A stretch of DNA of 64,000 nt, taken from the NCBI RefSeq assembly GCF_000004825.1, contig NW_008805072.1:556435-620434 (forward strand). Reading direction: 5' to 3'. The stretch is from Heterostelium album PN500. Its lineage: Eukaryota; Evosea; Eumycetozoa; Acytosteliales; Acytosteliaceae. Shown in pieces: positions 31,811-43,019 of the stretch; within the stretch, counting starts at the first letter, position 1; each line of letters opens with the position of its first letter. The position numbers and the translations under genes are program-made. Below the pieces are notes generated by a model, which saw only the letters and a program-made list of their open reading frames with translations, searched no databases and had not been told where the DNA came from.

Positions 31811-32859
31811 TTCAATGATTGTCTGAATTTACCTCTTTTGACACTTATCTCAATATTTTCGCACTATTTCAACCAAATAAGGACCAAGAATCAAATAAGA
31901 GTACTCGATTCAAAATATACACTCGTCATCCAAGCTGATTCTCAAAAAGGTGGTTTCAAATATAAAAAGCAAGAAAGATCAAATTAATAATTAACAATTT
32001 TGTAATTTAATTTAATCAATATCTACTAAAGGTATATATTTAATATAATAAATAAATAATGAATTCATAGCAATCGATTGAGCAACTGTTTTGGCGTACT
32101 AAAGAGTCTTAAAATATCAACCTCTTTATTCTTCAATCGCTTTCTCTATGCATAACCTGAAGTGAGTTAAATTGTTATAATACTTTAATTCAATACACAT
32201 CTTTTTAAATGACCACGGTTGAGTTCTGTTGTGGGCAATCTGCAGGAAAAATTTTTAATAAGTCACCCCAATTTAAATTCTTTCTTTGTAAAACCAACCA
32301 CGGTGCAATATATTTTTACCCCTTTGTTACAAACAACTTTTAAACAAATGAACAAGAGTTTAATTTTTTGTAAATTGACAATTTTTTATCTTTAATTAAT
32401 CTATCTCTAATATTTTAATAAGATTCGATGTTTTTGACAATTTACAAAACCACTGGTCGTTTTGAAATTTTAATATCCTCCTTTTGTTTACTTTAAATTA
32501 AATTAACAAGAGTTTAATTTTATGTAAATTGGCAAATTCTATTTATATCATTAATTAAGTATTTAATAGTTGATGAGCTTTCTTCTATCATTAGAAACAA
32601 AAAACAAAACAATAATAGTTATATATAAATTCTTAATATTTACAAAAACTTCTAAAAAATAAATATGGATAGTGGTGGCAACTCTGGTGATATTACTATA
32701 TGATGGTTCTGTTATTAAAAATATAAGAATGGTAGTTTCAAATAAATAATAAAAAAAAAAGACTGTGTTGTTTTTGAGTTGGGAAGTGCAATATTGCACG
32801 ATTCAAGCTCAGATAAATATAAGATGGAAAAATAAATTGATAAAACCTTAACGAAAAAG
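31811..32859. other. Spacer within the repeat block, no gene seen
   Basis: AT-rich with scattered short frames. ACAAGAGTTTAATTTT followed by TGTAAATTG occurs twice (near 32351 and 32508), a small direct repeat. Nothing else identifiable. Confidence 0.45.
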
Positions 32860-33000
32860 ACGTAGTTTAATAGAGGAAAACTTTAAAGCAGAAGGAAAGG
32901 TATGTCCTTTATGTCATAAGTTAAATCATCACATTTTAATTAAACACGTTTATAAGTATTGTATGTCTGTTAAAACTTGGGATATATCTGTTTATTAATT
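32860..33000 (+). mobile_element. Remnant of a non-LTR retroelement zinc-finger region
   Basis: A frame without start reads LIEENFKAEGKVCPLCHKLN, continues HHILIKHVYKYCMSVKTWD and then stops. CPLC...KYC with two His between follows the CxxC...HxxxC layout at the end of non-LTR reverse transcriptases. Frames upstream are broken by stops. Only this short piece is recognisable, so it is an old relic. Confidence 0.45.
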
Positions 33001-33164
33001 GCAATATCAGAATTGATTTAATCCAAATAGAATTCATAATGTGGTTGTTGATGATGATCGATATTGATTTAGATTGTTATATTTGAAACTCGACAAACCA
33101 GCAAATGTTAATATAAATTCACTAAATAAAAATAAATTCGTTAATATTAATATCATTAGTGATT

Positions 33165-33620
33165 TGCGCTATGAGTATTTTATAATCTCAACATTCAACT
33201 TTATTTAATTTTATTTAATCACTTTATGTCGTTAATCTTTCTTTCTATCAATAATTTATATTATTGTTATTTTTTATTTTTGTTTGAGAAAATAGAGTTG
33301 TTCTTGCAGTTGATATATTAGTTGTTGTTCGGAATGGTGATCGACTATTTGTGTGGCAGGTGCTTACTACATAAGTGATATGTCTTTTGTCCTGTGTCAT
33401 TGTTGATGCTTGGAATAGCTATACTGAATGGTGTCATCGTTGTTTGTTGTTAATTATGTTGTTGCTGCTGATGATGAATGATTTGAAGCTGATGATTGTA
33501 CTGTAGCTGGATCCCACCATCTCGTAAGTAGTGGTATCACTTGATATATCGAGGGTAGGCCAAGTATCTGCAACTTATATTTACAATACGTTTGGCCAAA
33601 GTACTTCTTATAATAAATGA
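33165..33620. repeat. Inverted-copy segment matching 20585-20860
   Basis: Reverse-complement partner of the left segment, sharing ATTGTACTGTAGCTGGATCC and the AATATTTTATAATCTCAACA-like block. On the minus strand a frame with RWWDPATVQSSASNHSSS is partly open, which suggests exon debris of the gene whose other exon lies at 33708-33860. Confidence 0.65.
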
Positions 33621-33707
33621 ATGATCATTATTGGTTCTCTATATATAAAAACGATTCCAGTAAATTAGATAATTGCAGTATATTTTTAATATTATAAATT
33701 TAATTAC

Positions 33708-33860
33708 CTCAGAAGAGCTAATGCATTTAAAACACACATTTCTTGGAGGCACTCAAACTGTACTGATTCTTTGGTTTCGTTGAAAGCAGCGTCTTGATAT
33801 TGTTGATGATCATTGTACTCTTTCAACATCTGAAGTGCTCTTGTATAATATAATAACTTG
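33708..33860 (-). pseudogene. Exon of an unidentified gene (copy 2, better preserved)
   Basis: The minus strand encodes KLLYYTRALQMLKEYNDH, QQYQDAAFNETKESVQFE and CLQEMCVLNALALLR, then a GTAATT donor. The reading frame is intact over about 50 residues, unlike copy 1 at 20168-20290. Helical, possibly TPR-like. The neighbouring piece at 33440-33620 could be the next exon. No complete gene can be assembled, so I treat it as a fragment. Confidence 0.5.
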
Positions 33861-34040
33861 CAACACTTTCTTACATTGTTGTTGATCTAGTGACCAAGAG
33901 TATCAATACAAACAATAAAGTTATTTATGATTGGTTTGATATATACCATTTGTAAATAAAAAAACAAGATTAAGATCACGATTACTCTTGAAAAAAAAAT
34001 TTTTTTTTTTGATATTGTTTTAAACAAAAATAATCTTATC

Positions 34041-34073
<33 letters not shown>

Positions 34074-34415
34074 GAAAAAACGATCAATGTTTGTGAAAAT
34101 AAAATGGTGTTGGTTTCCTAAAAAAAAATAGCTCTCACCACCCACTGGTAATAGACTACAACTAATCTCGCTGGACTATACTTTTATAACTATTTATTTA
34201 TTATTTTTTAATTATTTATTTTTTTGAATCTGTTCCAATTAATAATTCTATTAAAAACAATTGTCATTTATTTACTTTTATTTTTACAACCCATTTGTTT
34301 AGTTTTTAGTAGTGGTATAAATATATACCTAAAAATTTATAAAACAATAAATATAATAATAAAGAACTATAATATAATAAATAAGATATAGAAATAGATA
34401 GATAGAGTTGCAAAA
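33861..34415. other. Spacer and methionine synthase promoter
   Basis: Very long T runs at 34000-34075, including a T stretch of about 29 bases at 34044-34073, then AT-rich promoter sequence. No gene seen. Confidence 0.5.
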
Positions 34416-37400
34416 ATGATATATAACAAAGAGGAACCAGGTAAATATCATCATTTGTAGTTTGTTTGTTTGTTATATATTAATCAAATGCTTATTAATA
34501 ATATTTAATATATATATATATATATAATTGTAGAGATATTCGAACAGTTGAGATCAATTCTCAAAGAGAGAATTATGATTCTCGATGGTGCTATGGGTAC
34601 AGAGATCCAAAAGTTCAAACTTAAAGATGCCGACTATCGTGGACAAGAGTTTGTCGATTTCCCTCACGAGTTGGGTGGTAACAATGATTTACTTGTACTT
34701 ACTCAACCTCATATTATAAAGGAAATTCATAAGGTAAAATAACAATTTATATATAAAACAAAACAATAGTAAAATCAAAACTAATTAACAATATCTATCT
34801 ATCTTGATAACTTTAGAAATACTTGGAAGCAGGTGCAGATATTATCGAAACAAACACATTCAATGGTAATATATTTTCACAGGCAGATTACAAGATGGAA
34901 CATTTGGTAAAGAGAATCAATAGAGAAGCCGCTCGTATCGCAAAGGAAGCAGCTCAAGAGGTGATGGCTGCCGATCCATCGAAACCTCGTTTTGTTGCTG
35001 GTGCAGTCGGTCCCACCAACAAGACCGCTTCTATCTCGCCATCGGTAGAACGTCCAGAAGCTAGAAATGTGTTGTTCGATGAGTTGGTCGATGGTTACTT
35101 TGAGCAGGTGGAAGCGTTGGTCGAGGGAGGTATCGATATACTGTTGGTCGAAACAGTTTTCGATTCTCTCAATTGTAAGGCAGCTCTGTTTGCCATTGAA
35201 AACTTCTTTAAGAATCACCCAAGAATCCCAGTGTTTGTCTCTGGTACTATTGTCGACAAGTCTGGACGTACATTGTCCGGTCAAACCGGTGAGGCATTCT
35301 ACACATCGACTGCACATGCCGACCCAATGGTGTTTGGTTTGAATTGTGCGCTCGGTGCCAATGAAATGCGTCCATTCCTTCAGAACATCTCAAAGTGTGC
35401 AGAGTGTTTCGTTCTCTGCTATCCAAACGCCGGTCTTCCCAACACTTTTGGTGGATACGACGAAACACCAGAGATGATGGCCGTACAGATTCAAGAGTTT
35501 GCAGAGTCTGGTCTGCTCAATATTGTCGGTGGTTGTTGTGGTACCTCACCGGATCATATTCGTGAGTTTGCACGTGTAACTAAAGGTGTTCAACCACGTC
35601 AGATTCCATCGTTGCCACCATACACCACTTTGTCTGGTCTCGAACCACTTGCATTCACTCCAACACTAAACTTTGTCAATGTCGGTGAGCGTTGTAATGT
35701 TTCGGGTTCGCGTCGTTTCGCCAACTTGATCAAGGCAAACAAATACGAAGAAGCTATCTCTGTTGCCAGACAACAGGTTGAAGCTGGTGCACAAATCATC
35801 GATATCAATATGGACGAAGGTATGATCGATGCCGTTGCTGCCATACAAAAGTTCCTCTTCTTTATCGGTTCGGAGCCCGAGATTTCCAAGGTTCCAATCA
35901 TGTTGGATTCATCGAATTTCGCTGTCGTTGAAGCAGGTCTCAAGTGTGTACAGGGTAAATGTATTGTAAATTCAATCTCTCTCAAGGTCGGAGAGGAACT
36001 CTTCATGGAGCAAGCGAGAATCTGTAAGCAATATGGTGCTTCCGTTGTGGTCATGGCGTTCGATGAACAAGGACAAGCCACTTCCAAAGAAGAGAAAGTG
36101 CGTATCTGTTATCGTTCCTACAAGATTTTGGTGGAGAGAGTCGGTTTCAAACCACAGGATATCATTTTCGATCCAAATATCTTGACCATTGCAACTGGTC
36201 TCGAAGAACACAACAACTATGGTGTCGAGTTTATTGAGGCGACTCGTGAGATCAAGCGTTTGATGCCATTGACCAAAGTCAGTGGTGGTGTTTCCAATCT
36301 TTCTTTCTCTTTCCGTGGTAATGAACCATTGCGTGAGGCTATGCACTCTGCTTTCTTGTTCCACGCAATCAAAGCCGGTATGGATATGGGTATTGTCAAC
36401 GCTGGTCAACTTCCAATCTACGACGATATCGAGAAGGATCTACTCACAATGGTAGAGGATGCCATTCTCAACAGAACAAACGATGCCACCGAAAGACTAT
36501 TGGAGCATGCTCAAAAGAATGCTAAAACTGAAAAAGCAACTACCGAGGTTGAAGAATGGAGAACCAAGGATGTTTCCTCGAGAATTACACACGCCCTTGT
36601 CAAGGGTATCACTAATTTCATTACTGAAGACACAGAGGAGGCCAGAAACACTTTGCCTTCTTCACTCTCTGTTATTGAAGGTCCATTGATGTCCGGTATG
36701 AATGTTGTCGGTGATCTTTTCGGTGCCGGTAAGATGTTCTTGCCACAGGTAATCAAGAGTGCACGTGTCATGAAAAAGGCCGTTGCTTATTTGATTCCAT
36801 TCATGGAGGAGGAGAAAGCTGCCAAGAGAGCACTCAATGCCGACGCTGTCGTTGAGGAAGCAGAGAATGCCGGTGTCTGTGTGTTGGCAACCGTAAAGGG
36901 AGACGTGCATGATATCGGTAAGAATATCGTAGGTGTAGTACTTGGTTGTAATAACTACAAGGTTATCGATCTTGGTGTAATGTGTCCATGTGAAAAGATC
37001 TTGGCTGCTGCCATCGAACACAAAGCCGATATCGTTGGTTTGTCAGGTCTTATCACCCCATCGCTTGACGAGATGATCTACGTTGCCTCTGAGATGGAAC
37101 GTATGAAATTCAAGGTACCATTGTTGATTGGTGGTGCTACAACATCACAGATTCACACTGCCGTCAAGATTGCTCCACATTACTCACAACCAACCGTGCA
37201 TGTTCTCGATGCATCTCGTTCGGTCACTGTCGTTTCCAGCTTGTTGGACGTCAACAACAAAGAGAACTTTGCAGACGATGTCGCCACTCAATACCAAGAG
37301 TTGCGTGAGAAGCATTATGCCTCATTGAAGGATCGTAAGTATATGACTCTGGAGAAAGCAAGAGCACTCAAGCCAAAGACAGAGTGGAAATCATTGACAA

Positions 37401-38353
37401 CCCCAACCGTTCCATCTTTCCTTGGTCAGAAAATCATTAAAGACTATCCATTGGAGAAACTTCTCGCCAAGATTGATTGGAATCCATTCTTTGCCACTTG
37501 GCAACTCCGTGGTAAATACCCAAATCGTGGTTATCCAAGAATCTTTAATGACGCAACCGTAGGAGCTGAAGCTCAAAAGTTGTTTGACGACGCACAAGCA
37601 ATGTTGAAGGAAATCATTGAAAAGAAGTTGTTGAATGCTCGTGGTGTTATTGGTTTCTACCCAGCAGCCAGTCAAAATGAAGATGTCATTCTCTACACTG
37701 ATGAAAGTCGTACTACACCTCTGGCCACACTCTATGGTTTGCGTCAACAATCGGAAAAGGAAGTCGATGAACCATATATCTCGATGGGTGATTTTGTTGC
37801 TCCACACGACTCTGGTGTCAACGATTACATTGGTTTGTTTGCTCTTTCCTCTGGTTTCGGTTTGGAAGAGATGGTAGAGCGTTACAAACAAGAGAACGAC
37901 GACTACTCATCGATTATGGCAAAGGCTTTGGCCGATCGTTTGGCAGAGGCACTTGCCGAGCACGTCCACGAAGACGTCAGAAAGGAACACTGGGGATACG
38001 AAAAGAACGAACAACTCACCGCTGAGGATCTCTTCAAGGTTAAATACCGTGGTATCAGACCTGCACCAGGTTATCCAGTGCAACCGGATCACACCGAAAT
38101 GAAGACCATCTGGAAGGTCATGAACGTCCAAGAGACCACCGGAATCGAATTGACAGATCACATGGCTATGCTTCCAGGTGCCGCTGTTTGTGGTATCTAT
38201 TTCGGAAATGAAAACTCCAAATATTTCTCTGTCGGTAAGATTTCCAAAGATCAAGTCGAAAGCTATGCAACCAGAAAGGGTATCCCAATAGAAGAAGCTG
38301 AGAGATGGTTATCAACCATTCTTTCATATGATAGATTACCATTGGCCAAATAA
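34416..38353 (+). CDS. mtr: Cobalamin-dependent methionine synthase
   Basis: Three exons: 34416-34440, 34534-34733, 34817-38353, giving 1253 residues, the normal size of MetH/MTR. It transfers a methyl group from 5-methyltetrahydrofolate via cobalamin to homocysteine in the cytosol. All four modules are present. The homocysteine domain has [11 protein letters not shown] and zinc cysteines in GLNCALG (about 250) and GGCCGTS (about 315-316). The pterin domain has [15 protein letters not shown]. The B12 domain has [19 protein letters not shown] with the cobalt-ligand His at about 771. The SAM reactivation domain has [17 protein letters not shown]. The first exon has only 25 nt (MIYNKEEP), so the start rests on splice phase and an A-rich leader. 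The gene ends 89 bp from the convergent hydroxymethylbilane synthase gene. Confidence 0.97.
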
Positions 38354-38442
38354 ATAAAATAAAAATTATAACAACAACAATTATATATTATTTATAATAA
38401 CAAGCAGGAAAAGTATTATTTATTATCTTTTTAAAAACTATA

Positions 38443-39499
38443 TTATGAATTTTGGACTGTAGCAGCCAACTCTGCTAGAATTTCAGTTGCACCTTTTTCT
38501 TTCAACATTAAAGCCAATTGTTTTCCAACGATTTCCGGTTGATCTATTTCACCTCTATGTGATAAACGAATTGATTTTGTACCATCTAAACTTAAAACTA
38601 CACCTTCGATCGACAATATACTATTATTTTGTTCGAGTGTTGTGTTTACACCGATTGGGACATGACATCCACCCTCCAACTCTCTGAGCATTGCACGCTC
38701 TGCTGCACAACATTGCGCGGTTTCATAGTGATTGAGTGGTGCCAACAATGATTGTACAAACTCGTCATCGGAACGACATTCAATACCCAATGCACCTTGT
38801 CCAACTGCATACAATGATACCTCTGGTTGAAGAACCTCAGTGATTCTGTCGGTCCAACCCAATCGCTCAAGTCCAGCAACTGCCAGAATCATACCGTCAT
38901 ATTCACCGGATGTCTCCAACTTGTTGAATCTTGTATTTAAATTTCCTCTGATATCCTTAAATTGTAACTGTGGATATGCTCTCTTTAACTGACTTACTCT
39001 GCGCAGTGACGAACTTCCAATCACTGCTCCTTCGGGCATCGATGATAACCTTGCATCCTTACCATACTTTGGATGAGCAATGAAAGCATCAAAACAATTC
39101 TCTCTCTTTGTAATTGCACCTAATGATAATCCTTCTGGGAATCTAACGATTGTAATAGTAGATATATAAGGAAGTAAGTAAGATAGTAATTTATAGTAGT
39201 AGTTGCGAACAAAAGTGATCTTACTTTGTTGGTAAATCTTTTAATGAATGTACAGCAATGTCGATATGACCAGATAGCATTAGATCTTCCAATTCCTTTG
39301 TAAATAGACCTTTATCACCAATCTTTGAGAGAGCAACATTCAAAACACGGTCACCAACGGTATCCATTGTCTTGATTTCAAACTTTAGATTTGGATGAAG
39401 CTCTTGTAGTGATTTCATCACAGATTCTGTTTGAACCATTGCCAACTGTGACTTTCTTGATCCAATTATAATTGTATCTCTATTTTTATTGTTTGACAT
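38443..39499 (-). CDS. hemC: Hydroxymethylbilane synthase (porphobilinogen deaminase)
   Basis: Two exons on the minus strand, 39499-39225 and 39142-38443, giving 324 residues. It polymerises four porphobilinogen units into hydroxymethylbilane in haem synthesis. Family blocks: [14 protein letters not shown] (start of the fold), [28 protein letters not shown] across the splice site, [29 protein letters not shown] and [10 protein letters not shown]. The dipyrromethane cofactor Cys sits in [10 protein letters not shown] at about residue 248. Phase 2 at the splice junction is exact. No transit peptide is visible (MSNNKNRDT), so it is likely cytosolic. It converges on methionine synthase. Confidence 0.97.
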
Positions 39500-39691
39500 A
39501 TCTGTATTATATTTCGTTTTTTAATTCTTTAATATATAAAGTCAGAGATATTTTTTTTAAAAACTGATATCAAAACTTTTTTTTTTCGTTTTTTAATTTA
39601 TATTAATTAATTTTTATTTAAAACAACATTCAACATCATCATTATTATTATTATTCTGTCAACATTTCATAGAAGTAAAAAAAGAAAGAGA

Positions 39692-40159
39692 ATGAGTGAT
39701 ATTGATAACCAAAAACAACAACAACAACAACAACAAATATATTCAGATGATACTCAATCAAAGAGTGATTTAGATTCGTTCGATGATCAACGTCACAATG
39801 AATCAATCAACTCTGATGATCAATATAATAGATCCGATGATGATTCTGACGATGCCGATTACCAAGATGAACATCAAAACAATAATAGAAATAATGGATC
39901 ATTAACAACAATAGCCAAATTCAACAATTTCAGTAACGACAATAATCTTTTATACATATCAAGCACCAAGAAGGAAATTGAACTATATGGTGATAGTGAT
40001 ACTAGATATCAAAATACAACAACTGTTCCATCAGTGGTATTTCAATTCATCCCAACCAATAATAACAACAACCAATATAACAACAGAAATAGAGATAATA
40101 ATCATAATAACTATAACAGAAATAGAGATCATCATTATAATCAACAACATAGAAACTAA
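39692..40159 (+). CDS. Asn/Asp/Gln-rich hypothetical protein
   Basis: Single exon of 155 codons: a Gln run at residues 8-15, an acidic Asp/Ser/Asn region (about 18-65), a non-repetitive middle (LTTIAKFNNFSNDNNLLYIS, then KKEIELYGDSD and TTTVPSVVFQFIP), and an Asn/Arg-rich tail. The middle looks like real protein sequence. I do not recognise it. No signal peptide or membrane segment. It could also be the first exon of a longer gene, though a stop ends it cleanly before the UBL5 gene 130 bp downstream. Confidence 0.6.
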   Translation: MSDIDNQKQQQQQQQIYSDDTQSKSDLDSFDDQRHNESINSDDQYNRSDDDSDDADYQDEHQNNNRNNGSLTTIAKFNNFSNDNNLLYISSTKKEIELYGDSDTRYQNTTTVPSVVFQFIPTNNNNNQYNNRNRDNNHNNYNRNRDHHYNQQHRN

Positions 40160-40288
40160 TAACAAAAAAAAATACAAAAAAAAATAATTAAAAAAAACAA
40201 AAAAAAAATAGAAAGATAAACAAAATTTTGAATCATTCAAATAATTTCAATAATCGTTAAAACTATCATTTATAGGTTATATAGAAAA

Positions 40289-40721
40289 ATGATAGAAGTT
40301 GTATGTAATGATCGTTTAGGTCAAAAGGTTAGAGTTAAAGTAAAGTAAGTATCTCATTATTATTATTATAAGATTATAGTAGAAAACAACTCCTAATTAG
40401 AAACTATTTAGTCCTGATGATACAATTGGTGATTTAAAGAAAGTCATTGCTGCTCAAATAGGTATTAGACCAGATAAGATTAGATTACAAAAGTGGTACA
40501 ACGTATATAAAGATCATATTACACTTGAAGATTGTGAGTTAAACTAATCATGTCCATTCTATTGAAAATCATTTATTAACTTTTTGTTTTTTTTTTTAAT
40601 ATAGACGAAATTCATGATGGTGATGGACTTGAATTATATTGTATGTATCTAAATAGATCGATTATTATATTCTCTATTGAATTACTAATAATTCTGACAT
40701 TATTTTATTTTAGACAATTAA
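40289..40721 (+). CDS. ubl5: Ubiquitin-like protein 5 (UBL5/Hub1)
   Basis: Four very short exons: 40289-40344, 40412-40533, 40605-40640, 40714-40721. They give 73 residues, exactly the length of human UBL5. Hub1 is a ubiquitin-like modifier that binds spliceosomal proteins non-covalently and affects splice-site choice. Visible: [17 protein letters not shown] at the start, [14 protein letters not shown], then [20 protein letters not shown] and the C-terminal LELYYN. It ends with the YY dipeptide plus one residue and not with Gly-Gly, as Hub1 does. The last exon encodes just the end of a Tyr codon, Asn and the stop. It converges on the glutamine synthetase gene. Confidence 0.96.
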
Positions 40722-41001
40722 AAAAAAAATAGAAACACTAAAGCAATAAATATAGATATCTAAAATTCTCTTGGAGAAAGTAATTAAATAAAGAAACCAT
40801 TGGTAATATATATACCTTTGGATATTGTAAATAATATTTATACACAAAACTATAACTTTTCTTAATCTATTTATACATATTTATTGAAAGAGTATAATTA
40901 CAACATTATTATTATTATTATTATTTTTATAATTGTATCATTTTTTTTTCTATTTAATTGTTATTCTGTTTGATTGAATATAATAAGCTATAACTATGAT
41001 A

Positions 41002-42492
41002 TTATATGATTTCAAAATATCTTTCATGTTCCCAACGGTGAACTTGATGATTGAATTGACGGTATTCCCAACGTCTAGTATTTACAAAGTGATCTACGAA
41101 TTCCTCACCTAATATCTCCTTGGCAATCTTTGATTTGGCAAGGAGTTCGGTCGATTCACTTAGGGTTCTTGGTAGACGAGTGACCAATCCTTGTTTGTAG
41201 AGATCGTAACTGTTTCCTATGACTGGCTTTGACTTGAGTTCCAACTTGTTCTTGACACCGTAGAGACCTGCTGCGAACGATGCTGCAATAGCAATGTATG
41301 GATTGACATCGGATCCGGTCACTCTGAACTCTGAACGCATTGCCTTTCCGCCCTTGATAACTCTAATGGCGACGGTACGATTGTCATAGGACCAGGTTGG
41401 GGTGGTTGGTGCCCAGTATCCATCGACCAGACGCTTGTAGCTGTTGATTGTCGGTGCAAAGAATGGCAAGAACTCTGGTAGCAACTCCAACTGACCGGCA
41501 ATGAAGCTCTTAAACATTGGACTCATCTCATCGGGATTGTCCTTATCGATAAAGAGATTCACTGATTTGTCGAGAGTCGCAAAGTTTTGATGCATATGTC
41601 CACTGCAACCTGGCAAATCAACCGATGGTTTCGCCATGAAACTTGCCATGATTCCGAGTTTGGCTGCGATTTCCTTCGCCGACAACTTGAAGAGAATGGC
41701 ACGGTCAGCTGCTTCCAATGCCTCGGAGAACTGGATGGCCACTTCATAGACACCTGGTCCAGTCTCTGTGTGGAGACCCTCCAATGGAATACCGTAGTGC
41801 TTCAAATTGGCCAGATCCTCCATGTAACGAGAGTTCTCAGAGATACGAATCATACTGTATCCAAACATTCCTGGTGTCAGCGGGGTTGGCTTGGTGAAGT
41901 TCTTTTGTTGGATGCTCTTGTTGGTCTCTGCATAGTTGTACCACTCGAATTCCATACCCATCATTGGCTCAAGCTGTTCAGCACGACAATCGGCAATTAC
42001 CTTTTTGAGCAAGTTTCTTGGACATATGGGGAGAGGCTCTCCGCTGTTCTTGTAAAAGTCGATTAAAAAGAATGGAATGTTGTTCTCCCATGGGACTTGA
42101 CGATAGGAAGACAAATCTACTTTGGCAGTGATGTCAGGATAACCAGTGTGGTTTCCAGTGAATTTAACATTGTCGTAGGTGACATCATTCGAGTCCCAGC
42201 CAAAAATGACACTGCAGAATCCGAAACCTTTTTTTACGGAAGAGGTGAACTTCTCCTTCTGGAGGTACTTTCCACGTAGAATACCATCGACATCGGATCC
42301 ACAGACTTTGACCATTGGAGAGGCACTATTCTTGACTTGATTTACAATCAGATCCTCTGGTGTCATGTGATAGTTGTCTGAATCAGACGATTTTGAATAG
42401 AATCTATTTAAACCTCCTACCAATCCATTGTTACTATTATTGTTTTTAAATCTACAAATATTATTTGAAATTAATTTATTTATTTTTAACAT
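41002..42492 (-). CDS. Glutamine synthetase, type I-like (GSI/lengsin group), probably mitochondrial
   Basis: Single exon of 496 codons. The core from about residue 40 follows type I glutamine synthetase and not the shorter eukaryotic type II. Visible: an N-terminal beta-grasp region (KVCGSDVDGILRGKYL), MGMEFEWYNY with a metal-binding Glu, LHTETGPGVYEVAI with two more Glu ligands, ASFMAKPSVDLPGCSGHMHQ with the ammonia/ATP His site, then RVTGSDVNPYIAIAAS and the C-terminal RWEYRQFNHQVHRWEHERYF. Residues 1-35 (MLKINKLISNNICRFKNNNS to RFYSKS) are basic, lack acidic residues and have an RFYSK site, as in mitochondrial presequences. Activity may be ligation of glutamate or another acid with ammonia; some GSI-like eukaryotic members have lost it. 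The active-site residues appear present here. Confidence 0.92.
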   Translation of the reverse strand: MLKINKLISNNICRFKNNNSNNGLVGGLNRFYSKSSDSDNYHMTPEDLIVNQVKNSASPMVKVCGSDVDGILRGKYLQKEKFTSSVKKGFGFCSVIFGWDSNDVTYDNVKFTGNHTGYPDITAKVDLSSYRQVPWENNIPFFLIDFYKNSGEPLPICPRNLLKKVIADCRAEQLEPMMGMEFEWYNYAETNKSIQQKNFTKPTPLTPGMFGYSMIRISENSRYMEDLANLKHYGIPLEGLHTETGPGVYEVAIQFSEALEAADRAILFKLSAKEIAAKLGIMASFMAKPSVDLPGCSGHMHQNFATLDKSVNLFIDKDNPDEMSPMFKSFIAGQLELLPEFLPFFAPTINSYKRLVDGYWAPTTPTWSYDNRTVAIRVIKGGKAMRSEFRVTGSDVNPYIAIAASFAAGLYGVKNKLELKSKPVIGNSYDLYKQGLVTRLPRTLSESTELLAKSKIAKEILGEEFVDHFVNTRRWEYRQFNHQVHRWEHERYFEII

Positions 42493-43019
42493 TATTATTT
42501 ATTAAAACTTTATATAAAAATATTATAAATAAATAAATGTTAAACTAAAAATTGAAAAATAAAAAGGAAATATATAAATTAAATGGTAAATTTCCTTATT
42601 ATTAAATAAAAAAGTTTCTTTGTGATATTTTACAAACCACATGATTGAAAATCATCTACCATTCCAATGTTTAAAATTTAATTAAAAAATTAATAAAATC
42701 ATTTACTGGTGTGGGGGTGAAGCTCATTTACTTCAAAAATTGTTCGAAAAAGGCATTAAATGAGGTAAGAATAAAATTCCGGCTACAAATTCCTAAATCA
42801 TATTTTTTGGTAAAAAAATATATATTTTTGAAATGAAGATTTACAAACCAATTGATTTTATTTATATATTAACTTGTTGTTTTATTTGTCATTTGTATTG
42901 ATATGTTTTTTTATTTTTTATTCAAACCTCTTCAAAAGAAACCAAGAAAAGTAAAAACTGTTATTTATTTTTTTTGTAATATTATAAAGGGGTTTTTTTT
43001 ATTATATTTATTTGTTTAT
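42493..43019. other. Intergenic region, no gene seen
   Basis: Spacer between the tandem minus-strand genes for glutamine synthetase and inositol monophosphatase. A short G-rich patch (GGTGTGGGGGTGAAGC) lies near 42710. Nothing coding. Confidence 0.5.

Noticed and set aside
30211-31826. Three overlapping plus-strand frames of more than 450 codons
   Set aside because: They follow from the 22-bp repeat lacking stop triplets in any frame and encode the same cyclic peptide. No start context or domain supports a gene.
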